A DNA stretch of 64,000 nt from Acanthosoma haemorrhoidale (taxonomy: Eukaryota > Arthropoda > Insecta > Hemiptera > Acanthosomatidae): contig OV884011.1 of NCBI GenBank assembly GCA_930367205.1, forward strand, positions 112,893,139 through 112,957,138, read 5' to 3'. Below are positions 57,001 through 64,000 of the stretch, piece after piece; the first letter of the stretch is position 1; every line of letters starts with the position of its first letter. Below the pieces are notes generated by a model. The model did not search any database. It had not been told where the DNA came from and saw only the letters and a list, made by a program, of their open reading frames with translations. Position numbers and translations under genes: made by a program.

Positions 57001-60000
57001 TAAAAATTTGTATTAAAATCATATAAAACCTAGCTCTGAGTAAGTAAAATTAAGTGTTTTCCCCTTCTTATAAAATTATACAGTTTAAATATAGATTCAA
57101 AACAATGAACCTATTTATATTATGGAGCGGATTTATATCTATTGTAGTTGCCTACATTTTATATAATTTGTATTACCAAACATTATTAATATTTTGTAAT
57201 TCAATGCTCAATGAACATGTTCTGTTACTACACAAAGGTACAAAGGTGATCGGGCTCACCATATGAATAAGGGTCACATTAGGTCTTCCACTGTCAGACC
57301 TAAATTCCTTACAGTCTTTGCAAGAGTTGGGCCAAAGATAATTCATATTGAGAAGGTCCACTTGCATAGAGTACCTCAGTTGATAGATCCCCTCATTGGA
57401 TCGAGGAAGTCTCAGGTTTGAATCCCGACCCTGCCAGCATCTTTTTTCATTGGGAATAATAATTAAAATAGTGGGAGCCTACCACAACAAAATTTCACTA
57501 CATTTGGACATTGGTTTGTTCTTTATAAACATTGAATGAAAAAAGTGTCACAAATTTTTTTTTGTGAGTAAAAATCTGTTTGGGGACCCATTTCAGTATT
57601 AGAAGTGAAACAAAAAAATAGTAGTATTTCTAACACTTGTGGTGACCACAACAAGCGCGAACAACCAAATGCTAATGTTATTGATAGCACTCTCTCTATA
57701 TAATATCTCCACATCAAGAACTGATGCAAAAAGAACAGACTTTGTTCTAGGAAATCTAGAATATTAAATAATATAAGTGTACACTCCAGGTTATTCGTTC
57801 CCTAATAAATAATACTACAAATATTCTTAAGATATCTGCTTCCAATTGACCTAAAAATGTATGCAGTATTTTTTTAATGTACTTAGTATTGATAAAAATG
57901 GTGATATTACCCAATATGTGAAACACAAACGCAATGATCAATATTCGCAAGAGAGATTTCAAGAAATTTGTTCGTAATTATGGCAGAAGTATCAGCGAAT
58001 CCAAATAAAGAGTGATCAGTGAAAACAGTCTACAAAAAAGATAGGCAATTACCATCAAATAATTATATGGTATATGATATGAAATTAAATTAATATAAGA
58101 AACGGTTAACCATACCAAAAAATAAATAACACATGTTTATGTGGCTATTTACTTTACTTCATTTGTCAAGCCCAAGCATTTTTAATATTTTTATCAATGA
58201 AAATTTTTGAATGAATTTAACACATTACAGTCGAACCTGGATAAATGGTATCTCTTGATGGCAGGATTTCAATTCCACTTATGCAGGTCATTAAGGTTGC
58301 ATGTACCACTAAAAAAGGTTTTTAAACAAAATCTAATTTACTAACTTTTGTATTTAAAAAAAGATACATTGTTATGTTCGTGTGTCATAATGTTTTATGA
58401 AATAATATGGACATAATTAATATGAAAAGAAAACAATACAAATTATATTAATGAAAATAATGATTAATTTTTTTTCTGTACTTCACTTTGGTAATTTATT
58501 ACACTGTTGCAGCCATGTTAGGAGACAACAGGATATTCCACTTATAGAGGTTAATATAGAAACTGTCCCACTAACAGAGGCAATATCCACAAAAAATTGA
58601 TTCCACTTATATGGATGAAACATTCCAGTTAAAGAATTTATTTGAGCCAAAAATAATGGGACTACAAGTTTTGTACCACTTATCCAGGTTTTACTGTACA
58701 CTTAACACTTCTCATTATTATTGTAATATATTGTATTATGACATATGTAGCGACCGCTAACTACATAAGATAAATCAGCCTATACTCTATTGTATATATA
58801 TTGTAAATTGGTTATAATATGTTGTAAATTAATTTAAACAAATGTAAATAACATTACCAAACCATAAGTCATTGTAAATGTTGTAAACAATAAAAGACAC
58901 AGCTGCAAAAAAAAAACTAGTTAGAGGCTGGAAAGGGTAGAGCAGGTAGCAGGCGACCCAGGCCTAGGCCTGGGTCACTGCCGAGAACAAAGCGCTACCC
59001 CAACTGCGATATCATTGGCTACTAACGAGGCACTGCTGAGTATAAATAGACCCGAGGTTTGGCCTGTAAATCATTCTAACAACGGCTCTCTAACTGGTGG
59101 ACTTGCACCTGCACTGATGTTTCAAGACTTGGCCTTCTCATTTATGAAAACCTCTGGACCTCTCTAACCTCGCTATGTTTTAGTCCGGCCTTGTCAGACC
59201 CCACACTCTCCTAGTGGGATTCTCTGCCTTCGTCTCGCTAAAACTAGCAGCTCCTTGGGAGAGACCTCTCCTCCCTCGTGGACAACAGTTGCCGTGGCCC
59301 TACAAACTTTACCTAGTAGTGTCTCCCACAGCAATCCAGTCTGCCTCTCTCCGGTTCACACTCACCTTTGGGATCCGAACGGTTTTCGCCTACCCTCAGA
59401 TACCAAGTGTGAATTCGTGGTCATTCCAAGACCACATTAACTACCTACACTACCTACCCTATACCTCTTCTCCTGAACATAGTGCATTGTCGGGGGACAT
59501 ACCTATCAAATATGGAGTCAGATAGTAAGACCCGTCATGAAACGATTGTCCAGGTCATAGCCTAATCAACCCTCACTTCGTCACCAGGGCTAGGGTAACT
59601 AGGCACCCTCCTCGTGACAACCCATGAAAAAAAATAAACATATATTACAATATTATCGTAACAATTTTATTCAAATTACAGTTTAAGCAATTTGTACGTA
59701 TATCCACATATATGTGACATAATAGTGTTCTTGTTCATAATCTATCATTTATGTTGTTTGGCTACTTAAAAATTGTGGTATAATAACCTCATTTAAAGAA
59801 ATAAAACAATTATGGTTAAGCAAAGTTGATGTATTTTGTGCTGAACATTAATAATATACAAGAAGCTATCCATAACATCATAATTATATTATAATAAGAA
59901 CCTTCATACTAGTAAATGAACCACCAAATCAACATGATTATAGCCCCTCCAAATCATTAAATAAACACATCTTTAATTATTTCTGTTTCTTCAGAGAGCC

Positions 60001-61251
60001 CTGGGAATTATGTCAGCCTTACAAAAGGGCAGAACCCACACACATAATTTTCTACTTTATTAATTAAATTATGTCAATTAGAAAATATCCAATACACAAT
60101 ATGAATTTCAATAATTCAAAATGATGTTCATCTAGAAACTTGCTTTTGTGGCATAATAAGATAAAGTAAGCATATTTCCTCTCTGCCTGGAAATATGACT
60201 AATCAATCCCCAAAAAAAGTTTAGCTCAATCCAACAATTCGGAAAAAAAGTTGGAAAACCAAGTTTGTGATGGTCCAACTGTCTGGCACCATCTACAAGT
60301 ACCTTTAGAATCAGGAATTTTTTCTAAAAATCAATACCTAACCTTTCGTTTTTGAGCTTTTCGAGGGAGGACGTGAGACCAACTTTTAGTTTGGGTGCCA
60401 ACTAAGATGAGCAATTCATGCAGACAACCCCATAATACGAGTAGTCACCAGGAGGCCTGAGGCTCCCATCATGCCCCCTTGGAAGCATCCAGGGGGTAAT
60501 CACATATTGATTCCTGACTGAGCTCGGTATTGCTTGGCTTATCTATTCACCTGTTAATAGACCCACCGAAATCATGTATTGGATAGCAACAATACACGAT
60601 AGGGACTCATGGTGATTACTTTTCGGGGGAAGCTAAGCCTTGCTAGTGAGATGTAGAGCTACATAAGGTAATATGTATAAAAAAATAATTTAGTTAATCC
60701 ATAAAAATTATTAAATGAAATAACTTACCTTTAGACCTAGAAGTTTTCCTATAATCATTACTTCATGGGCCAAAGCTGAAAAGGCACTATGCCCATGGAC
60801 TATAGTAATTGCTTCTCTAATTAATATATACCTAATTAGTGGTAATGAAGCTATCATCGTTGGAAGAACACATTGATTATAAAATGTTTTAATTGGAAGA
60901 TAATAAACCTAAAATATTGATGTAAATTAATGATAGAACGGTATGATTATAAATAATTTAATTGCATCTGTAATACCTTTAGACCACAAGACATATATCT
61001 GATTCCAACTCGATCTTTATAAGAATGAGTTACAACTATCACCTTAAATCCCATACCTATTAGGCATTGGGATAGATTAAAAATATGTTCTTCCACTCCA
61101 CCGACATTTGGATAAAAAAAATCTGATACCATACTATAACAAATGTAAAAAAAAAAAATTTAATGACAAAATAAACCCAAAATAGCATATATATATATGT
61201 GTGTATTTGGTAAACAAAATACCATATTCCAGGAGTATCTTTGGTCATCAT
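48036..61251 (-). CDS. PIGA: PIGA, phosphatidylinositol N-acetylglucosaminyltransferase catalytic subunit
   Basis: PIGA transfers GlcNAc from UDP-GlcNAc to phosphatidylinositol on the cytosolic face of the ER, the first step of GPI-anchor synthesis, as catalytic part of the GPI-GnT complex. Exons (minus): 61251-61223, 61133-60977, 60908-60729, 58029-57911, 56524-56409, 56321-56230, 54215-54010, 53911-53826, 52319-52136, 48250-48160 and 48083-48036. All junctions are GT-AG and in phase, giving 435 residues (human about 484). Landmarks: [20 protein letters not shown] near residue 8, [11 protein letters not shown] near 125, VSVIPNAVD near 177, [12 protein letters not shown] near 205, the GT4 EX7E motif (Glu287, Glu295) in [19 protein letters not shown] near 307, and one hydrophobic segment at 396-417 with a short basic tail. 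This is the whole architecture of the family. The N-terminus is about 25 residues shorter than human; a longer upstream start is not excluded. Confidence 0.96.
48160..48250 (-). CDS. PIGA: PIGA exon 10 (transmembrane segment)
   Basis: Acceptor ctttgcag and donor gtaaat. Codes [20 protein letters not shown] then [10 protein letters not shown], the single C-terminal membrane anchor. Confidence 0.94.
48880..49500 (+). pseudogene. Worn open-frame remnants, possibly hAT-type transposase
   Basis: In PIGA intron 10. Segments such as [20 protein letters not shown] (about 49240-49300) and [14 protein letters not shown] faintly recall hAT/ZBED transposases (..ASY.VA..IAK..KPHTIGE..). No catalytic motif was found and many stops interrupt it. 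Treat as unassigned repeat-derived sequence. Confidence 0.25.
49541..49786. repeat. Inverted repeat with ~100-bp arms
   Basis: Left arm 49541-49646 and right arm 49692-49786 are reverse complements with small gaps. Shared blocks: 'tgtctttagctggttctact' (perfect), 'aaattttact', 'ttaaatttaagttt' against 'ttaaatttgttt', and 'cttcataatgt'. Spacer about 45 bp. Located in PIGA intron 10. No coding capacity. Confidence 0.88.
49780..50520 (+). repeat. Possible Penelope-like retroelement 3' remnant
   Basis: It opens with '[11 protein letters not shown]', similar to the FLD(V/M) motif of Penelope-type reverse transcriptases, and ends with [20 protein letters not shown] followed by an AT-rich end, like the '..TGATGATGGA..' 3' region of several retroelements. 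Between these no motif could be followed. Weak assignment. Confidence 0.3.
51649..51750 (+). repeat. Dispersed repeat, copy 1
   Basis: About 100 bp similar to 57069-57168 in the same orientation: 'aaaattatac', 'aaatatagaat', 'caatgaa(t/c)ctatttatatta', and 'tag(t/c)(t/a)gcctacat'. AT-rich; type unknown. Confidence 0.7.
52136..52319 (-). CDS. PIGA: PIGA exon 9
   Basis: Acceptor tgttacag and donor gtaagt. Codes [20 protein letters not shown] then [18 protein letters not shown]; the Y.W..VA.RTE.VY pattern of the family C-terminus. Confidence 0.95.
52320..53825. other. PIGA intron 8
   Basis: AT-rich intron with a less AT-rich patch near 53430-53630. No feature recognised. Confidence 0.5.
53826..53911 (-). 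CDS. PIGA: PIGA exon 8
   Basis: Acceptor cattacag and donor gtaagt. Codes [20 protein letters not shown] and HLCEPSVP, the conserved VGGIPEVLP block with E in place of the final P. Confidence 0.95.
54010..54215 (-). CDS. PIGA: PIGA exon 7 (EX7E motif)
   Basis: Acceptor aattatag and donor gtcagt. Codes [20 protein letters not shown], then [20 protein letters not shown], then [11 protein letters not shown], which holds the two catalytic-type glutamates of GT4 enzymes. Confidence 0.96.
54216..56229. other. PIGA intron 6
   Basis: AT-rich intron with an unassigned less AT-rich patch at about 54660-54970. No element ends were identified. Confidence 0.5.
56230..56321 (-). CDS. PIGA: PIGA exon 6
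   Basis: Acceptor cttttag after an 87-nt intron; donor gtaagt. Codes [20 protein letters not shown], the RLVYRKG nucleotide-sugar-side motif. Confidence 0.96.
56409..56524 (-). CDS. PIGA: PIGA exon 5
   Basis: Acceptor gttacag and donor gttagt. Codes [20 protein letters not shown] and [10 protein letters not shown]. The split codons join exons 4 and 6 in phase. Confidence 0.95.
56664..56852 (+). CDS. Unrecognised 62-codon open frame opposite PIGA intron 4
   Basis: Starts [20 protein letters not shown] and continues [20 protein letters not shown], ending [10 protein letters not shown] and TAA. Composition is protein-like and not AT-driven, unlike most open frames here. The DVNGPQNPD stretch loosely resembles the D.NG...PN motif of bacterial type II/IV pseudopilins, but this may be chance. 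It is antisense to PIGA and has no visible expression signals. Confidence 0.2.
   Translation: MNGTTQTTSTVSLVEIFAFILDVNGPQNPDLIIGELEVEPLFAKGDKYPLRTKADWTPGPNN
57069..57168 (+). repeat. Dispersed repeat, copy 2
   Basis: Matches 51649-51750 (see there). In PIGA intron 4. Confidence 0.7.
57368..57437 (+). repeat. tRNA-derived SINE head
   Basis: Has box A-like 'tacctcagttgatagatc', a potential anticodon stem 'cctc...gagg', and a good box B, 'ggtttgaatcc'. Spacing is tRNA-like over about 70 bases. The acceptor stem does not pair properly, so it is a SINE promoter or decayed tRNA copy rather than a working tRNA gene. Confidence 0.65.
57911..58029 (-). CDS. PIGA: PIGA exon 4
   Basis: Acceptor tttgtag and donor gtaata. 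Codes [20 protein letters not shown] and [12 protein letters not shown], matching the [13 protein letters not shown] signature of the family. Confidence 0.96.
58955..58976. repeat. Perfect 22-bp palindrome in the LTR
   Basis: 'gacccaggcct' followed directly by its reverse complement 'aggcctgggtc', with no spacer. It lies about 65 bp upstream of the LTR TATA box. Confidence 0.95.
59041..59048 (+). promoter_or_regulatory. LTR TATA box
   Basis: TATAAATA within the LTR, followed by 'gacccgag'. The corresponding place in the 62.9-kb copy reads 'ataaaatagacccggg' (near 63106), which supports a conserved promoter element. Confidence 0.55.
59638..60728. other. Rest of PIGA intron 3
   Basis: AT-rich sequence with a less AT-rich patch at about 60400-60640. 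Nothing recognised. Confidence 0.5.
60729..60908 (-). CDS. PIGA: PIGA exon 3
   Basis: Acceptor tattttag and donor gtaagt; exactly 60 codons, phase 0 on both sides. Includes [20 protein letters not shown] and [10 protein letters not shown], the conserved HxHSxFS-type block (HGHSAFS). Confidence 0.96.
60977..61133 (-). CDS. PIGA: PIGA exon 2
   Basis: Acceptor tgttatag after an 89-nt intron; donor gtatta. Codes [20 protein letters not shown] through [20 protein letters not shown], the N-terminal Rossmann start with the glycine loop. Confidence 0.95.
61223..61251 (-). CDS. PIGA: PIGA exon 1 (start codon)
   Basis: ATG ATG at 61251-61246, coding MMTKDTPGI plus two bases of Cys. The donor is gtattt. 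The split TG|T codon restores the conserved [10 protein letters not shown] motif with exon 2, which is why this start was chosen over the in-frame ATG inside exon 2. Confidence 0.85.
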
Positions 61252-61626
61252 AGTTTGTGTAAATCAATTTCTTCATTAATAAATTTAGAATAATACTTAA
61301 TCACAGGGGTGTCCCCTCCCATTAACCAACTGGATTAACAGTTTTTTTGTCCAAGCTAATGCTGTCAGGAGTGGTATAGAAAATCATAAGTGACATATTA
61401 ACTGACAACGCTCTAATATATGGATTAATATCTATAAATGTGTGTTTATGGTTCTCGCATATTAAAATGGACTTAGAATATCATTTTTAATCGACTAGTC
61501 ATAATTATGAGCATTCAGGCCATAAACATAGTTACTACCAGATAGGTATAGCCAGGCACGAACAATCCATGAAATTGCAATCACAAGCAAAATGTAGATA
61601 TTAAGGGTGGTTCGAAATTGACAGGG

Positions 61627-61687
61627 CCGTTCCACAGAACCTAAAACGCAGTCGGAACCGTTTCACGGAACCTAATACGCAGTCGGA
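61627..61687. promoter_or_regulatory. 30-bp direct repeat upstream of PIGA
   Basis: Two 30-bp units (61627-61656 and 61658-61687) differ at 3 positions; both contain 'gaacct' and end 'cgcagtcgga'. They are GC-rich and sit 376-436 bp upstream of the PIGA start codon, so they may be in the promoter or 5' UTR region. They are followed by 'gagcagcttggaacagctcc', which can pair with itself. No factor is assigned. Confidence 0.5.
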
Positions 61688-61859
61688 GCAGCTTGGAACA
61701 GCTCCAACATGGATAAGACAATGGCTCCCGCCGTTCACTTGAAAACCTGAAACCTCCTTGTAGTTGTTTTCATGTTACTTGATGTTATTCTGTTATTAAT
61801 TACGCGTGCTTGAAAAAGTTTAGTAGTTACATTGTATCTTTGCTGTGTTTTTTTTTCTG

Positions 61860-62099
61860 AACAAAATGTCACCCCTAAACCGAAGAAGATCCTTGGAAAT
61901 ATTTACAGAAAATTGATGATTTCAAACTTCAATGCCTCAGGATAACTTCAGTTTTTAGTATTTTAATACTCAAGTTTCTGATTTGAAGGAAAATCCAGTT
62001 AAAGTTTGGGAAGAGATGAAAATTGTTTATCCAAGATGTTACAATTTTCTAAAGTCTATCCAAAATTGTATCCGGTGGCAATTAAATACAACCACCTCA
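61860..62099 (+). other. Possible coding remnants right of PIGA
   Basis: A short frame MSPLNRRRSLEIFTEN at 61866-61913 is divergent from PIGA, and a second frame from 61983 reads KENPVKVWEEMKIVYPRCYN. The latter faintly recalls the hAT dimerisation region (..P..WW......P.L...A...L). Neither is assigned with any confidence. Confidence 0.25.
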
Positions 62100-62918
62100 G
62101 TAAGTACCAACCCGAAAGGCTCTTCTCGAAAACACTGGGGGTCAAGATCCACGAATAAACAAGGACGTGCTTTGCTGTCTGCACTCACATGAAAACATTG
62201 CTCCACGATCTCTCCTGACACTCCTATTGGCCATCAGATCCCTACCGAAATCCAGATCTCCTTGACTTCTTCTTCTACAATAGTTTAGGAACACTATTCA
62301 CTCTCGCGCCTTGATGACCTCTCCTCCGATCATAGCTATTTATTATTAACCATTTCCCTAAGACCAATTCCAAAATTGCCTCCTCCTTCACTTATTAGGG
62401 GCCCAGTCGCTTGGGACCACTTCCGCCAGCTACTTATAGATTTCGTAGACCTTAAAGTGTCCCTGAAAACATCCCAAGACCTAGACGATGCAGTGCATTC
62501 TTCCACTACTGTGGTCCAGAGGTAGGCTTGGGAGTCATCGTTGCCCTATCATCATCCAAAAATTCACAATCATAATCGTTTACCTCAGCATCTCAAAAAC
62601 CTAATCCAATCCAAACACTACTCCATAACAGTGTGGCAGTTATCCCGACATCCTGCCGATCACCGCTCGTACAATCAGTACTGCAGATAGGTAAAGCGGC
62701 AATTGGAGTCTTTTCGTTCCGATTCTTTCAATTCCCACCTCTCCTCTCTGTCTACTAGGGATAACTCCCTGTGGAATGTAACTAAAAAAATCCTAAAGTA
62801 TCATCCTGTTTCACACCCACTCCGTCGTAAAGATGGCTTCTGGGTGGCTTCGGATGGTGAAAGGTCGGAACAATTCGCACTGTATCTTTCCCGTTCTCTC
62901 ACTCCTCACCTTCCTCCT

Positions 62919-63799
62919 TGTAGTGACTCAACTACATAAGTGTTAAATCACCCTATACTCTGGTGCATAATGTATATAATATAAATGCAAATCTTTGTAA
63001 ACTTCTTGTAATAAATCATAGAGAGGTCGGAAGTCGTATAACAAGGCACAGAGGGTCGAAGGTCGACAGCAATAAAACCTGAGAGGGTAAGCCACCTGCC
63101 CCTAATAAAATAGACCCGGGCAGACCTTCAATCACTTTCCGGCGGTCATAAAATCTAAAAGCCATGCCAATAAACAGTGCTTTAGGGGACGAGGGGCACG
63201 TACTCGGCGCAGGTGTGAAATCATAAACATACCCCTTTCAAGCTAGGCTCCTCCTTCCGGTAGGAAGGGGAAGTAATGTTTTAGGAAGGGGAAGTAATGT
63301 TTTAGGAAGGGGAAGTAATGTTTAAAACTAAGGGGTTTCGCCCTGGAAAACCACTCTTTTTCCTAGTCTCCTCAGCCGCTCTACTCGGTCGCGACGCCAG
63401 GGCCACTTGGCCCTGAAAGGCCGACACACAGACTTCTCGTCAGCCTACTTTCTCTGCCACACCTCTGCGCCGGCACCTCGTCTCACAGCCTCTAGCAGAC
63501 CCTCTGACGACTTGTACTATTACGCTGCCGATCTCCCGCCCGAACTCTGAAAACTGGTCTTATTCTTTATGAAACCTCTGAACCTCTCTCCTGAACACAG
63601 TGTATTGTCGGGACACATCCCTATCAATAAATGGAGTCAGATATTAACGCCTACATGGAACATGGTCCATGTTATAAACTACAACAATCTGCACTTGTCA
63701 CCAGGGCTAGAGTGATTAGGCACTCCCCTAGTGACGCCCCTCGACAATTGGTGACCCTCGACGTGAACGAGAAGCTCGATGTGATCAAGACACCCGACA
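62919..63799 (+). mobile_element. LTR insert inside the jockey copy, CTCCT target duplication
   Basis: CTCCT precedes (62914-62918) and follows (63800-63804) an insert that starts TGTAGTGACT and ends CCGACA. Positions 62919-63746 match the LTR family and end 'ctcgaca'. The next bases, 'attggtgaccctcgacgtga' at 63747-63766, look like the usual 2-nt spacer plus a primer-binding site. The remaining 33 bp then end in 'cccgaca', like an LTR terminus. The insert is best read as one LTR plus a short internal stub, with the rest lost by deletion. Confidence 0.85.
63262..63324 (+). repeat. Three tandem 21-bp units in the LTR
   Basis: Unit aggaaggggaagtaatgtttt at 63262-63282, 63283-63303 and 63304-63324 (the last ends ttaa). 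The other LTR copies lack it, so it arose in this copy or lineage. Confidence 0.92.
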
Positions 63800-64000
63800 C
63801 TCCTCAAAACCATACTCACGTCACAACCTCTCTCACTTCCACCAAACCGAACCGTTAATCCTCCGAGGTCAACTACCTCCTGAAAAACTTACCTAACCAA
63901 ATATCCCCTGGATAAGATCTCCTTATTCCTCAAATTCTTAAACAGCTTCCTCCTAAACCCATAATCTTCCTAACCTACATATATAATTGCATTATCCGAA

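Larger units (their letters stand above)
58746..59624 (+). mobile_element. Solo LTR in PIGA intron 3
   Basis: Starts TGTAGCGACC and ends about '..gtgacaaccca'. The 3' two-thirds match 44916-45684 (reverse) closely, and the 5' end ('gactacataag.. cctatactct' type sequence) matches 62919-62970. The TATA motif is at 59041-59048. ACATA at 58741-58745 recurs at 59638-59642; if this is the target duplication, a short AT tail was added at the 3' end. There is no internal region. Opposite in strand to PIGA. Confidence 0.85.
62100..64000 (+). mobile_element. Jockey-like retrotransposon interrupted by an LTR insert
   Basis: The first part (62100-62918) has endonuclease-type segments (KHWGSRSTNKQGRALL, LDDLSSDHSYLL) in broken frames and then SLW-type linker: NSLWNVTKKILKYHPVSHPL and SDGERSEQFALYLS. 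The second part (from about 63800) continues with the RT-region block matching 47500-47640 of the other copy ('ctccttattcctc', 'cttcctaacctacatatataattgcattatccgaa'-type sequence). The element runs off the window. The 881-bp insert between the parts is listed separately. Confidence 0.82.

Noticed and set aside
57368..57437. Functional tRNA gene
   Set aside because: Boxes A and B are present but the acceptor stem does not pair; a SINE head or pseudo-tRNA fits better. The heads at 28449 and 32060 are worse.
63631..63858. Open frame beginning MESDINAYMEHGP as a gag start
   Set aside because: It crosses the LTR end, the primer-binding-site stub, the target duplication and the resumed jockey sequence, so it is a chance frame over a junction.
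1..64000. CRISPR array or prokaryotic operon
   Set aside because: No regularly spaced direct repeats; spliced eukaryotic genes and insect-type transposons throughout.

Overview
This is an AT-rich animal genomic window, very probably from an insect. The evidence is long AT-rich introns with GT-AG splice sites, two conserved metazoan genes split into many short exons, and several arthropod-type transposable elements (mariner, jockey-like LINEs, a solo LTR family). The species cannot be named from the sequence. No bacterial operon, rRNA, CRISPR array or clearly functional tRNA gene was seen.

Gene 1 (+ strand, 2092-41576) is the 3' part of a p140Cap/Sickle-tail family gene (SRCIN1/KIAA1217; in insects 'coiled-coil domain-containing protein AGAP005037'), a cytoskeletal scaffold. 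Thirteen exons were placed by hand. They join in phase and give 552 residues ending at a stop; the N-terminal part lies upstream of the window. Five consecutive exons (51, 48, 90, 63 and 84 nt) are all symmetric phase 1-1 and encode a Ser/Pro-rich linker, as expected of alternative cassettes. The conserved coiled-coil core is at 19433-23225. A GC-rich last exon follows after a 17.9-kb intron.

Gene 2 (- strand, 61251-48036) is an apparently complete PIGA, the catalytic GPI-GlcNAc transferase subunit. Its eleven exons join in phase to 435 codons plus stop. The two genes converge tail to tail, with 6.4 kb between their stop codons that is mostly transposon sequence.

Mobile DNA. The large intron of gene 1 holds a cluster at about 27.4-34.3 kb: a degenerate inverted repeat, a tRNA-derived SINE head, a 2.3-kb element with newly noticed terminal inverted repeats around a decayed uncharacterised arthropod protein family, an internally deleted mariner, a second SINE head, a 334-bp GC-rich foldback, and an internally deleted DUF4817-type Tc1/mariner transposase. 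Other mariners lie at 9.6-10.85 kb and 21.1 kb. Between the genes, a DNA element with inverted ends (43.7-45.8 kb) carries a nested solo LTR with a perfect 5-bp target duplication; a jockey-like LINE follows (46.2-47.9 kb). Further copies of the LTR family are at 1-531, in a PIGA intron (58.7-59.6 kb), and inside a second jockey copy at the right edge (62.9-63.8 kb), where a 5-bp duplication also brackets the insert.

The two genes are not known to act together: one is a cytoskeletal adaptor, the other makes GPI anchors in the ER. The most unusual features are the uncharacterised TIR element at 28557-30871, the foldbacks at 32469-32802 and 49541-49786, the 24-bp hairpin at 42335-42385, and the nested LTR insertions.
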